This document shows, one piece after another, positions 48,890-57,861 of a stretch of 64,000 bases of DNA. Below the pieces are notes generated by a model, which ran no database searches, was not told the DNA's origin, and worked only from the letters and a program-made list of their open reading frames with translations. Position 1 is the stretch's first letter. The number at the start of each line of letters is the position of its first letter. The stretch is from Rhodanobacter sp. T12-5 (GTDB taxonomy: Bacteria; Pseudomonadota; Gammaproteobacteria; Xanthomonadales; Rhodanobacteraceae), in NCBI RefSeq assembly GCF_008329435.1, contig NZ_NPKN01000005.1:124001-188000 (forward strand), in the 5' to 3' direction. A program made the translations under genes and the position numbers.

Positions 48890-50124
48890 GCGCGACCACG
48901 CGCGTCCTCATCGGGCTGGCCGTCGGCGCGGCGATCGGCCTGCTGCTGGCCAACCAGAACCCGTTGCTGGCGCTGCAGGTGGCCAACGTGGCGCAGCCGA
49001 TCGGCAAGCTGTGGTTGAACGCACTGCAGATGACCGTGGTGCCACTGGTGCTGGCGCTGGTGGTGGTCGGCGTGAACACCGCCAGCGACGCGGCCGCGTC
49101 CGGCCGCATCGCACGGCGTGCGATCGTGGTGTTCGTCGTGGTGCTGACCGGTGGCGCGCTGTTTGCGGCGCTGGCCGCGCCGCTGGTGTTTTCCTGGTTC
49201 CCGCACCGCCCGGAACTGACCGTGGCGCTCAATCATGCGACCTTGCCATCGGCGGCGCAGGTCGCACCGATCAGCTGGGTCGACGCACTTGTCGCGATCG
49301 TGCCCAACAACGCGGTGATGGCTGCAGCGCAGAGCGCGATGCTGCCGCTGGTGGTGTTCGCGCTGTTTCTCGGCTTTGCGCTGACCCGGCTTGCGCCGGA
49401 ACGGCGTGCGCTGCTGATGGAATTTTTCCAGGCGATCGCCGACGCGATGATCGTGATCGTGCGCTGGGTTTTGTGGGTCGCGCCGCTGGGCGTGTTCGCG
49501 CTGATCCTTTCGGTGTGCGCCCGCTCGGGCCTGGGCATGCTCAGCGCGCTCGGCGTGTATGTGCTGGTGGAGTGCCTGCTGTACCTGGCGGTCACCGTGA
49601 TGATGTTGCCGGTGGCGGTGATTTTCGGCGGCGAGCGCCTGCGTCGTTTCGCGCTGGCACTGCTGCCGGCGCAAGCGGTGGCGATCAGCACGCAATCCTC
49701 GCTCGCCTCGCTGCCGGCGATGCTGGAAAGTGCGGACCGGCGGCTCGGTTACCCGAAGCCGGTCGCCGCGCTGGTGTTGCCGATGGCGGTGACCCTGTTC
49801 CGCCTTACCAGCCCGGTCCAGTACATGACCTCGGCGGCCTTCATCGCGTGGGCCTACGGCGTCGACCTGTCCACCGCGCAACTGGTCGCCGGTGCACTGC
49901 TGGCGGTGGTGATCAGCCTCGGCTCGGTCGGCTTGCCGGGCCAGGTCACCTTCATCGCCACCAACCTGCCGGTGGCGCAGGCGATGGGCCTGCCGCTGAG
50001 CCCGCTCGGCCTGATGCTGGCGGTCGACACCATTCCCGACGCGCTGGCCACGCTGGGCAACGTCACTGCCGACGTCACCGCCGCCAGCGTGGTGACGCGG
50101 CAATCGCGGCGCGACGCCGCATGA
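48886..50124 (+). CDS. dicarboxylate/amino acid:cation symporter (DAACS family)
   Basis: A 412-residue carrier of the GltP/DctA/Glt family with eight helices and two re-entrant loops. Typical are LWLNALQMTVVPLVLALVVVGVN, the serine-rich hairpin region AISTQSSLASLPAML, and the GSVGLPGQ/DTIPDALATLGNVTAD C-terminal block with the conserved Asp and Asn of substrate and sodium sites. Likely substrate: glutamate, aspartate or another small acidic/neutral amino acid. ATG overlaps the YkuD gene stop. It fits uptake of D/L-Glu or D-Ala made outside the cell. Confidence 0.92.
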   Translation: MSATTRVLIGLAVGAAIGLLLANQNPLLALQVANVAQPIGKLWLNALQMTVVPLVLALVVVGVNTASDAAASGRIARRAIVVFVVVLTGGALFAALAAPLVFSWFPHRPELTVALNHATLPSAAQVAPISWVDALVAIVPNNAVMAAAQSAMLPLVVFALFLGFALTRLAPERRALLMEFFQAIADAMIVIVRWVLWVAPLGVFALILSVCARSGLGMLSALGVYVLVECLLYLAVTVMMLPVAVIFGGERLRRFALALLPAQAVAISTQSSLASLPAMLESADRRLGYPKPVAALVLPMAVTLFRLTSPVQYMTSAAFIAWAYGVDLSTAQLVAGALLAVVISLGSVGLPGQVTFIATNLPVAQAMGLPLSPLGLMLAVDTIPDALATLGNVTADVTAASVVTRQSRRDAA

Positions 50125-50138
50125 GCAGGCTCCGCCTT

Positions 50139-50215
50139 TGTGGGAGCGGCTTCAGCCGCGATGCTCCTGATGTTTGCGCCGCCCGAAGAGCATCGCGACT
50201 GAAGTCGCTCCCACA
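50139..50215. repeat. paired REP-like inverted repeat
   Basis: TGTGGGAGCGGCTTCAGCCG starts at 50139; the inverted copy with CGACTGAAGTCGCTCCCACA ends at 50215. Inner GATGCTC/GAGCATC arms complete a long hairpin. It lies between the symporter and the FAD oxidase genes and belongs to the same family as those at 5870, 13729 and 21859. Confidence 0.88.
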
Positions 50216-50265
50216 GGTCTACAGGTGTACAGCGTCGAACGAATCCAACTACAAGAGCGTTTCCC

Positions 50266-51411
50266 ATGAGCGTGATTGATGCCGACGTGATCGTGATCGG
50301 TGCCGGCATGGCCGGCGCCTCGGCCGCGTATTTCATGGCGCCGCATGCACGCGTGCTGGTGCTGGAACGCGAAGCGTATGCCGGCATGCATTCGACCGGT
50401 CGTTCGGCGGCGCTGTTCAGCGAAACCTACGGCTCGGCACAGGTACGCGCGCTGACCCGTGCGACCCGGCCGTTCCTGGCGCAACCGCCTGCGGGGTTTG
50501 CCGAGCACCCGATTCTCACCCCGCGCGGCGCGACGATCATCGGCAGTGCCGCGCAGGCAGATGGGGTGCGTGCGATGTACGAGGCGATCGTGCCGTTCAC
50601 CCGCGACATCGAATTGCACGACGCCGCCCGCGTGCAGGCCGCCGTGCCGGTGCTGAAACCGGAGTTTGCCCAGATCGGCCTGCACGAGCCCGGCGCCGCC
50701 GACATCGACGTCAACGAGCTGCACCAGGGCTTCCTGCGCGGCCTGCGCGCGCGCGGTGGCCAGTTGCGCCTCAACGTCGACATCCGCGCGATCAGCCATG
50801 GTGCGGACGGCTGGCAGATCGACGACGGTGGGCAGGTGTTCCGCGCGCCGTTGCTGCTCAACGCTGCCGGCGCCTGGGTCGACCAGGTCGCCGTGCTGGC
50901 CGGCGTGGCCCCGCTCGGCATCATGCCGAAACGGCGTTCGGCCTTCGTGTTCGATCCGCCGGAACATGTCGACACCGCGCACTGGCCCTTCGTCCACGCT
51001 TTCGACGAAAGCTTCTACTTCAAGCCCGACGCGGGCCTGTTGCTCGGTTCCTGCGCCAACGCCGATCCGGTCGAGCCGCACGACGTGCAGCCGGAGGAAT
51101 ACGACATCGCGCTGGGCATCCACCGCATCGAGGAAGCGACCACGATGACCATCCGCCGCCCGCGCAGGACCTGGGCCGGCCTGCGTTCGTTCATCGCCGA
51201 CGGCGACCTGGTCGGCGGCTTCGCGGCCGATGCGCCCGGTTTCTTCTGGGTCGCCGCGCAAGGCGGCTACGGCATCCAGACCAGCGCGGCGATGGGCGAG
51301 GCCTGTGCGAATCTCGCGCTCGGCCGGCCGCTGCCATCGCCACTGGTCTACGCGGGGCTGTCGGCGTCAATGCTGGCGCCGCGCCCGCAGGGCGCCGGAA
51401 TGGCGCGCTGA
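50266..51411 (+). CDS. FAD-dependent oxidoreductase (DAO/DadA-like amino acid oxidase)
   Basis: A 381-residue flavoenzyme: N-terminal dinucleotide site VIVIGAGMAGASAAYFM, the HSTGRSAALFSETYG loop seen in D-amino acid/sarcosine oxidase relatives, LLNAAGAWVDQVAVLAGV, and a C-terminal FAD-binding end FWVAAQGGYGIQTSAAMGEACANL. This subgroup is related to D-arginine/D-amino acid dehydrogenases (DauA-like) and would oxidise D-Ala, D-Glu or other D-residues to 2-oxo acids. It follows the amino acid symporter after a REP element. A long hairpin lies between it and the convergent wza-like gene. Confidence 0.88.
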   Translation: MSVIDADVIVIGAGMAGASAAYFMAPHARVLVLEREAYAGMHSTGRSAALFSETYGSAQVRALTRATRPFLAQPPAGFAEHPILTPRGATIIGSAAQADGVRAMYEAIVPFTRDIELHDAARVQAAVPVLKPEFAQIGLHEPGAADIDVNELHQGFLRGLRARGGQLRLNVDIRAISHGADGWQIDDGGQVFRAPLLLNAAGAWVDQVAVLAGVAPLGIMPKRRSAFVFDPPEHVDTAHWPFVHAFDESFYFKPDAGLLLGSCANADPVEPHDVQPEEYDIALGIHRIEEATTMTIRRPRRTWAGLRSFIADGDLVGGFAADAPGFFWVAAQGGYGIQTSAAMGEACANLALGRPLPSPLVYAGLSASMLAPRPQGAGMAR

Positions 51412-51464
51412 TCTCATCAATCGAAATGGACGTCCATGCGGCCATGTAAAGCCGAGCTGCGTCC

Positions 51465-51522
51465 GCGAAACGAAACAAAGGCTTCATGGCGTAGCCCTTG
51501 CTGAAAGGGTGCCATGAAGCCT
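51465..51522 (-). terminator. long hairpin with T-rich tail ending the wza-like gene
   Basis: AGGCTTCATGGC (51479-51490) pairs perfectly with GCCATGAAGCCT (51511-51522), with an inner CCCTT/AAGGG arm. On the minus strand the hairpin is followed by a T-rich stretch (TTTGTTTCGTTTCG). It sits 37 bases past the wza-like stop and could also stop the plus-strand transcript from the FAD oxidase gene. Confidence 0.75.
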
Positions 51523-51559
51523 CGATGGGACTGGATCAGGGAGTCGCTTGCAGTTGCAA

Positions 51560-52660
51560 TCAGAGACCTCGCTGATTCGCCAGCGCGGCGGTGCCGATGA
51601 CACTCGATATCGGCAGCAGCTGACTCAGCACGCGATTCCATTCGGTCACGCCGGAAGGCCCGACCCACACCACGTCACCCGGCCGCATGACGAAATTGTC
51701 GGCCAGCGCGAACGCGGCGGGCGAATGCCCATTGAGATGGAACACCGTGGCCGGCTCCTCCTGCAGGTTCGCCACGCCACGGATCACGTAGATCGCCTTG
51801 CTGTCGGAGGTTATGGGATTGAGGCCGCCTGAGCGTCCGATCACCTGGGTGAGATTCATGCTGGTCTTGAACGTGATCGCCTGCGGCCTGATCACCTCGC
51901 CCATGACGTACACCTCCCTGCTTTCGTTGTACGGCAGGAACAGGTCGTCGCCGGGTTTCAGGTAGATGTCGCCGGAGGTGGCGCCTTTCCCCTGGCCGAG
52001 CGTATTGAGGTTGATGTGGTACTCCTTCCCGTCGCGCGTCAGCACCAGGTCCGAAAGGTCGGCCAGATCGGTGTTGATGCCGGCACTGCCGACCACCTGG
52101 TTCAGCGTCATCGGCACCGCGCCAATCGGCTGCGGGTCGGTTTTCGTGAACGCGCCCCGCAAGGTGATCCGCTGGCTGCCGTAGCCGACCACGTTGACAT
52201 CGACCTGCGGATTCTCGACATATTTGCCGAGCTTGCTGCTGATCGTCTGGCGAAGCTCCTCGATGGTCATGCCGGCGACCTTGATGTTGCCGATGTACGG
52301 ATAGAACAGCGAGCCATCGGATCTCACCAGGCGGCCGTTGGCGACCGTCTGCTGTTGCGATCCCGCCGGCGAGGTCAGCTCGGGATGGTCCCATACCGTG
52401 ATGTAGAGCGAGTCGCCGGGACCGATCTGGTAGGGCTGCGGTTGGTAGCTGACCAGTTCAGGCGCAATCGGCTGGTTCGACGTCCCGGCCTGGGTACTGG
52501 TCAGTACGTCTGGCGTGATCAACACCAGTTTTACGTGCCCGCTTTCGGGGGAGTTGCCGTTGGTGAGCGACCGCGTGGACATGTGTTGACCAGGCACTAT
52601 GGCGCAGCCGTGCAACAGTAAAGCCGACAATGCGAACCCCGCCAAAATGAAATGCTTCAT
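51560..52660 (-). CDS. Wza-like outer membrane polysaccharide export lipoprotein
   Basis: A 366-residue protein with lipobox HGC (Cys19). It has the polysaccharide export (Poly_export) domain YQIGPGDSLYITVWDHPEL, FYPYIGNIKVAGMTIEELRQTISSKL, two SLBB repeats (ITLRGAFTK..., VYVMGEVIRPQAITFK) and a C-terminal amphipathic part. Wza octamers form the outer membrane channel for capsule or exopolysaccharide and dock on the Wzc kinase. It is transcribed away from the wzb/wzc genes, with a 763-base divergent region between. ATG 52660 has GGAGGT. Confidence 0.95.
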   Translation of the reverse strand: MKHFILAGFALSALLLHGCAIVPGQHMSTRSLTNGNSPESGHVKLVLITPDVLTSTQAGTSNQPIAPELVSYQPQPYQIGPGDSLYITVWDHPELTSPAGSQQQTVANGRLVRSDGSLFYPYIGNIKVAGMTIEELRQTISSKLGKYVENPQVDVNVVGYGSQRITLRGAFTKTDPQPIGAVPMTLNQVVGSAGINTDLADLSDLVLTRDGKEYHINLNTLGQGKGATSGDIYLKPGDDLFLPYNESREVYVMGEVIRPQAITFKTSMNLTQVIGRSGGLNPITSDSKAIYVIRGVANLQEEPATVFHLNGHSPAAFALADNFVMRPGDVVWVGPSGVTEWNRVLSQLLPISSVIGTAALANQRGL

Positions 52661-53423
52661 GGGTTGACCTCCAGACCGATACCTGTATTCAAGCAAAGGG
52701 AAGCCATGCCCAAAAAGGCGCATTGGCAAGCTTGTTTTCCCACCTCGTCAAATTGCATTTTCCGACACGACTTTCCCCCACCCTTGACTCATTGTCGTCG
52801 TCCGATCGCAGGAGAATGTGACCTGTATCGGAGGGCGATGTGAGCCTAATGAAAGCTGTTCATTTGGATAGCGGAAAGGGGATACAGAAACGCACATTGA
52901 GCGTGAAGAGAGCGTATTTTCTTAACAGGTACTCTTCATCTCTATGAAACGGACCCGGCGCCGCACATTTCAGGTTCTTCGGGGGAGGTGCCGGAAGCGC
53001 TACAAGCCATTAAAAAAAATGGTAAATACCGGCCCACTTCGGCCTCGTTGGCGGCGGTGCTGCAGCCGTTTTACCCTGCATCCGTGCGGGCGATACGGCG
53101 GTCGGCGACGCCGTTTTTTTCTCTTCGGCAGCTTCGCGAAAGCTTCACCTTGGCGATATTAAACTGGCCGCTTTCGCGAATATGGCGTGAATCAAATGTC
53201 ATTATTCTTCCAGCACGGACGATCGGTCCGTGAATTTCATGTCTAATTTGATTATCCGATTTTAACCGAATGTAGAGTGGCAACGTCGATGCGCGCCAAG
53301 AACATCAGCCGGATGAATGCCGCAGCGTGTCATCGGCACCAGCCTGCGCCAGCGCGTGTCGACAGAAGTCGATGCGCGAGGACTTGGCGGCTGCTTCAAG
53401 TCATGACAGGGCGGTGGGTCGAT
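52661..53423. promoter_or_regulatory. long AT-richer divergent control region of the polysaccharide locus
   Basis: This 763-base stretch between the wza-like and wzb-like genes has no gene I can support, and base composition is clearly more AT-rich than elsewhere (for example 52860-52960 and 53160-53275). It holds an inverted repeat CACGGAC/GTCCGTG (53214-53232), and a hairpin with seven Ts at 53095-53120. TTGATT at about 53248 could be a -35 box for wzb. The region probably contains both divergent promoters and an untranslated leader. Confidence 0.55.
53095..53120 (+). terminator. candidate leader terminator/attenuator ahead of the wzb-wzc genes
   Basis: ACGGCG (53095-53100) pairs with CGCCGT (53109-53114), followed by seven Ts (53114-53120). 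The stem is short (six pairs, eight-base loop) but the T-run is clear. Placed some 300 bases before the first structural gene, it could attenuate a long leader transcript. Confidence 0.45.
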
Positions 53424-53858
53424 GTGTTCAAGAAAATCCTGATCATTTGCGTGGGCAATATCTGCCGCAGCCCGACGGCGGAATATCTCTTGCGCCGGCA
53501 ACTTGCCGATCGGGATATCCAGGTCGGCAGCGCCGGGCTGGGCGCGCTGGTGGGACATCCGGTCGAAGGCCATGCCATGGCGATCTTGAAGGAACGTGGC
53601 ATTGACGCCTCCGGACACCGCGCGCGCCAGGTCGATGCCGTGATGTTGCGGGAGGCCGACCTGGTGCTGGGCATGGAGCGCAGGCACCTGGCAGCCACCG
53701 CACGGCTGGCACCGGAAGCCAGCGGAAAGATGTTCCTGCTGGGCAAGTGGAGCGACTTCGAAAGTGTGCCCGACCCTTACCGGCAGCCCCGGCGGGTTTT
53801 TGAAAACGTCTTTGGCCTCATCGAGCGAGGCGTCGACAGCTGGCTTCGCTATCTGTGA
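53424..53858 (+). CDS. Wzb-like low-molecular-weight protein-tyrosine phosphatase
   Basis: From GTG 53424 the 144-residue protein begins FKKILIICVGNICRSPTAEY, with the CX5RS phosphatase loop (Cys9, Arg15, Ser16) and the acid loop DPYRQP near residue 115. It removes phosphate from the C-terminal tyrosines of the Wzc-type kinase encoded 28 bases downstream, allowing polymerisation cycles. ATG 53403 is an alternative start adding seven residues; GTG gives the usual family length. First structural gene of the plus-strand polysaccharide operon. Confidence 0.93.
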   Translation: MFKKILIICVGNICRSPTAEYLLRRQLADRDIQVGSAGLGALVGHPVEGHAMAILKERGIDASGHRARQVDAVMLREADLVLGMERRHLAATARLAPEASGKMFLLGKWSDFESVPDPYRQPRRVFENVFGLIERGVDSWLRYL

Positions 53859-53886
53859 ACTTCCCCCCTTTCAAGGACCGGCTTCC

Positions 53887-56094
53887 ATGACCACCAGGCA
53901 AACTTTTTCGCCGCGCGACGATGATATCGACCTGCGGGCCATCCTCGGTACCTTGCTCGATCACAAATGGCTGATCAGCGCGATCACCCTGTTCTTCTTC
54001 GTCGCTTCGGTGCTGTATGCGGTGCTGGCCACGCCGATCTACCAGGCCAGTGCCGTCGTGCAGGTCGAGAAGACCACGCCGAGCCTGCCCGGCCTGGATG
54101 ACGTCGTGCAGACGCTCGGCATATCGACCTCGCAGGCGGTTACCGAGATCGCGCTGCTTACCTCGCGCACGGTGGTCGGGCAGGCCATCAGCAATCTCAA
54201 GCTGGATGTGGAAAGCGAGCCGGAGCACTTCCCGGTGGTGGGCGGTTACATCGCGCGCCACTTCACGCCAGCCAGCCCCGGCATGGTCGCGCCTCCGCTG
54301 GGCGGCCTGAGCCGCTACGACTGGGGCGGCGCGCAACTGGACATCTTTCAGCTGGACGTGCCGAAGGATCTGCTGGACCAGCCGCTGCACCTGGTCGCCG
54401 GCGAAAACGGCGCCTATGTACTGAGCAACGACGACAACGAAGTTTTGCTGACCGGCTGGGTGGGCGAGTCGGCAACCGCCAACGGCATAACGATGCAGGT
54501 GAAGACGCTTCGGGCCAACCCGGGAACCGCTTTCGACGTGGTCAAGCACGCGCAGCTTCCGCTGATCTCCAAGGTGCAAGGCAAGCTCGTCGCCACCGAG
54601 CAGGGCAAGGACTCGGGCATCATCGAGCTGGACTACCGCAGCGCCGATCCGGTGCTCGCCACCCAGTTGCTCGAGCAGATCAGCTCGCTCTATGTACGCC
54701 AGAACGTCGACCGCAACTCGGCGGAGGCGGCGAGCAGTCTCAAGTTCGTGAAGGAGCAATTGCCGAAAGTGAGGCTTGAGCTGGAGCAGGCAACGCAGGC
54801 GATGAACACCTTCCAGACCCGCGCGCACTCGGTCGACATCAGCATGCAGACCAAGGCACTGCTGGATCAGATCGTGGCGATCGATGCGAGCCTGGGGCAA
54901 CTGCACATGCAGATGAGCGACATGCAGCATCACTTTACGCCGGAGCACCCGGCGTACAAGGCGCTGGCGCAACAGATCGGCGACATGGAAGGGCAGAAGG
55001 CCGCGTTGCAGAAACAGGTCGGCAAGCTGCCCGATACCCAGCAGCAGATGTTGCGCCTGGCGCGCGACGTCCAGGTCAGCAACCAGACCTACACCAACCT
55101 GCTCAATCAGGCCCAGCAACTGAACATCGCCCGCGCCGGCACGGTAGGCAACGTGCGCGTGATCGATCACGCGGCCACGGATACGTCCCAGCCGGTCTGG
55201 CCGCGGGGAGTCCTGCTGGTGTTGGGCGGCACGATATTCGGAGGCCTGCTTGCGGTCGGGCTGGTGTTCCTTCGTCAGCTGCTCAACCGCGGTGTCGAGG
55301 ATCCGGCTGCCATCGAACGCCTGGGGCTGCCCGTGTATGTCTCCATTCCGCGCAGCGAACTGCAGCGTGCAAACGCCTTGCGGATCGTCGGCCATCGCCG
55401 TGCCGCCAGCAAGCAGAGCCTGCTGGCGCTCAGCGCTCCGGCCGACATGGCGACCGAGGCATTGCGGAGTCTGCGAACCAGCCTTCATTTCGCGCGACTG
55501 GAAGCCAAGAACAATCTGCTGCTGATCTCGAGTTCCAGGCCCGGCGTCGGCAAGAGCTTCGTCGCGGCCAACCTGGCCGCGGTGAGTGCCGAGGCGGGCC
55601 AGCGAGTGCTGCTGATCGACGCGGACATGCGCAAGGGCACGCTGCACAGGGTGGTCGGCGGCAAGGCCGAGCAGGGGCTGTCCGAGTTGATTTCCGGCCA
55701 GGCCGATCTTCCGCAGGTCCTGCGCAGCGTCGATGGCGTCAACAAGCTGTTTTTCATTCCACGCGGCAAGATACCGCCCAACCCCTCCGAGCTGCTGATG
55801 CACGCGAGGTTCACTTCGATGCTGGAAAGCCTGAAGCCGCGCTTCGACCTGATCATCATCGACACGCCGCCGATCCTCGCCGTCACCGATGCCGCCGTGA
55901 TCGGACATTACGTCGGTACCAGCCTGCTGGTGGTGCAGTTCGGCGTCAATCAGCCGCGCGAGGTCGCCCTGGCCAAGCAGCGCTTCGAGCAGAACGGAGT
56001 CGCCATCAAGGGGGCCATCTTCAACCTGGTCGAGAAGCGCAGCGCAGGTCATTACGCCTATGCCTATTACGCGTACGCGTCGGCCAAGTCGTAA
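53887..56094 (+). CDS. Wzc-like polysaccharide co-polymerase and tyrosine autokinase
   Basis: The 735-residue inner membrane protein has a Wzz domain (helix at about 32-54, periplasmic coiled coils about 250-430, second helix about 440-462) and a cytoplasmic BY-kinase: Walker A SSSRPGVGKS (Lys556), Walker A' LLIDADMRKG, Walker B DLIIIDTPP, and a C-terminal tyrosine cluster (YAYAYYAYA). It controls chain length and export with the Wza-like channel and is reset by the Wzb-like phosphatase. ATG 53887 is 28 bases after wzb. Well conserved. Confidence 0.95.
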   Translation: MTTRQTFSPRDDDIDLRAILGTLLDHKWLISAITLFFFVASVLYAVLATPIYQASAVVQVEKTTPSLPGLDDVVQTLGISTSQAVTEIALLTSRTVVGQAISNLKLDVESEPEHFPVVGGYIARHFTPASPGMVAPPLGGLSRYDWGGAQLDIFQLDVPKDLLDQPLHLVAGENGAYVLSNDDNEVLLTGWVGESATANGITMQVKTLRANPGTAFDVVKHAQLPLISKVQGKLVATEQGKDSGIIELDYRSADPVLATQLLEQISSLYVRQNVDRNSAEAASSLKFVKEQLPKVRLELEQATQAMNTFQTRAHSVDISMQTKALLDQIVAIDASLGQLHMQMSDMQHHFTPEHPAYKALAQQIGDMEGQKAALQKQVGKLPDTQQQMLRLARDVQVSNQTYTNLLNQAQQLNIARAGTVGNVRVIDHAATDTSQPVWPRGVLLVLGGTIFGGLLAVGLVFLRQLLNRGVEDPAAIERLGLPVYVSIPRSELQRANALRIVGHRRAASKQSLLALSAPADMATEALRSLRTSLHFARLEAKNNLLLISSSRPGVGKSFVAANLAAVSAEAGQRVLLIDADMRKGTLHRVVGGKAEQGLSELISGQADLPQVLRSVDGVNKLFFIPRGKIPPNPSELLMHARFTSMLESLKPRFDLIIIDTPPILAVTDAAVIGHYVGTSLLVVQFGVNQPREVALAKQRFEQNGVAIKGAIFNLVEKRSAGHYAYAYYAYASAKS

Positions 56095-56372
56095 TCGACG
56101 CAGCGGAATCCGTACCCATGATCCAGCAATGCCAGGTGTCCTCATGATCGCGAAAGTCACCTTGTTGGGTGCCGGCTGCGGTGGACGCATCGCCAGGCCG
56201 CGCATGGGGCGAGGGCGCCATCGGCTGCGTGTCGGGTTCGGCGGGGGTGGCGGTTGGTCCGCCCGACGCACCGGCAACGAAGCCGATTGCAGCGGCCATC
56301 TGCGGATACGTGTGCTGCTTCCGCAATCGTTAACCGCGGGCTCCCTTCTTCCGGCGGGGGGCTGAGCGCGAC

Positions 56373-57704
56373 ATGTCTGCGCTGGAGTCCAGCATTCGAC
56401 GTCTGGTCGTCCTTCCGAAAGGTTGGCGCGCCGCGCTGGGCGCCATCTCCATGCTTTGGATTGCGACCGCGCTCGGCGCAGGCATGGCGTTTCTCACGCA
56501 GGCGCTGCTTGCGCACGAGTTGGGTCCGGCGTTCTACGGCCTTTTCACCTCTTCGCTGGCCATGGTGAGCATCATCGCGCCGCTGGCAGGTTTCGGAGTG
56601 TCGCAGTTCTGGTTGAAGGTGTATGGCGCCGAAGGATGGGCGGCCGACCGCTGGCTACGTTCGTCACGGCAATTCCTGACGACGACCACCTTGCTGACGC
56701 TGGCGCTCATCACGATGTGGGCCTTCACCGGCGCACCGGCAGACTCCAGGGTGACCTTGCTGCTGCTGCTGCCGATGGTGCTGGCCACCCTGGCTGCAGC
56801 GCTGCTCGGCAGCAAGTTGCGGCTGGAGGAACGTCACTCGGCATTGGCCCTGTGGCAATTGATCGCTCCGGGCAGCCGCTTGCTGGTGGCAGCCATGTTG
56901 TTGGTGGTGCCAACGCTGGCCGTGCACTTCGTGGCTACCGGTTACGGGGTAGTTTCGCTGGCGGTGACCTTGCTCGCAGCACCGCAGGTGTTCGCGATGC
57001 TGCGCGGCGATATACGCCTGCATGGGCACGGCCGGCGTCCCGCGCCGACGGGCGATATCCGCCCTACGCCCGGCCCGATGCAGCTGTGGTCGCAGGCGTG
57101 GGCCTATGGCCTGGCCGCCGTGCTGTACCCGGTCTTCTTCCAGATCAGCACGGTGCTGCTCAAGTACATCGATGGGAATATCGAGGCCGGCATTTTCGGG
57201 ATCGCTCTGGCTGTGATGACGGCGATCTATCTGATCCCGGCAACGCTCTACCAGAAATTCCTGCTCTCCAAACTGCATCGCTGGGCCGTGCATGACACTG
57301 CGAAGTTCTGGCTGGTTTATCGAAATGGCAATCTCGCCATGTTGATCTCGGGTGTGTTGTTGGGCGCGATGGTGATGCTTTTCGCGCCGTGGATGGTGCC
57401 ACTGGCTTTCGGTGAAAAATACCGACCAGTGGTGCCGGTTTTGCTTGCGCTGGCGGTATGCATTCCGATCCGTTTTCTGTCCGCTGGTGTGGGATCGGCA
57501 TTGCTCACCGAGCGGCATATGCGATATCGGGTATTCACGATGGGCCTTTGCGCCGTCGTGGTGGTGCTTCTCAATCTGATCCTGATCCCGACGTACCACG
57601 AAATGGGTGCCGCAGCCGCCACTGTGGTTGGCGAGACGGTGTTGCTGCTGGCTACATATGTCGGTGTTCGTCGCTTCTACGCGAATCGGGAGACGCCGCC
57701 TTGA
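56373..57704 (+). CDS. Wzx-type oligosaccharide flippase/polysaccharide transporter
   Basis: A 443-residue protein with twelve or more membrane helices, no soluble domain, and the MATE/MOP-superfamily start GMAFLTQALLAHELGPAFYGLFTSSLAMVSIIAPLAGFGVSQFWLK. A further mark is the LLKYIDGNIEAGIFGIALAVMTAIY repeat of the second half. It would move lipid-linked repeat units to the periplasmic face. A 278-base gap (56095-56372) after wzc contains no supported gene. No Wzy polymerase is present in the window. Confidence 0.9.
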   Translation: MSALESSIRRLVVLPKGWRAALGAISMLWIATALGAGMAFLTQALLAHELGPAFYGLFTSSLAMVSIIAPLAGFGVSQFWLKVYGAEGWAADRWLRSSRQFLTTTTLLTLALITMWAFTGAPADSRVTLLLLLPMVLATLAAALLGSKLRLEERHSALALWQLIAPGSRLLVAAMLLVVPTLAVHFVATGYGVVSLAVTLLAAPQVFAMLRGDIRLHGHGRRPAPTGDIRPTPGPMQLWSQAWAYGLAAVLYPVFFQISTVLLKYIDGNIEAGIFGIALAVMTAIYLIPATLYQKFLLSKLHRWAVHDTAKFWLVYRNGNLAMLISGVLLGAMVMLFAPWMVPLAFGEKYRPVVPVLLALAVCIPIRFLSAGVGSALLTERHMRYRVFTMGLCAVVVVLLNLILIPTYHEMGAAAATVVGETVLLLATYVGVRRFYANRETPP

Positions 57705-57861
57705 CCTCAGTGCAACAACTCACACGCACGTGGCAATCGTCGCGCGCTGCCCACCGGCTATCGCTCGTCGTGGGCGCAGTAATACTGGTCCCCGCTGGTT
57801 TCCTCGCGGATCTTTCGGGCGCGTTCGTTTGCTGCTCGAAGGGGGTCCCGGAGTGAGCCAA

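Noticed and set aside
53041-53070. An ops/JUMPstart-like element (GGCGGTGCTG)
   Set aside because: It differs from the GGCGGTAGC consensus at core positions; too weak to annotate.
52944-53162. A 72-codon Arg-rich frame in the polysaccharide control region
   Set aside because: Composition is that of random translation, there is no convincing ribosome site, and an alternative frame overlaps it. Kept as non-coding.
56060-56372. Small frames between wzc and the flippase gene
   Set aside because: Low-complexity Gly/Arg composition, no ribosome site, no similarity seen.
57705-57861. A short frame continuing after the flippase stop (TTG start, ending CCSKGVPE)
   Set aside because: No ribosome site, rare start codon and no family; more likely an untranslated spacer.
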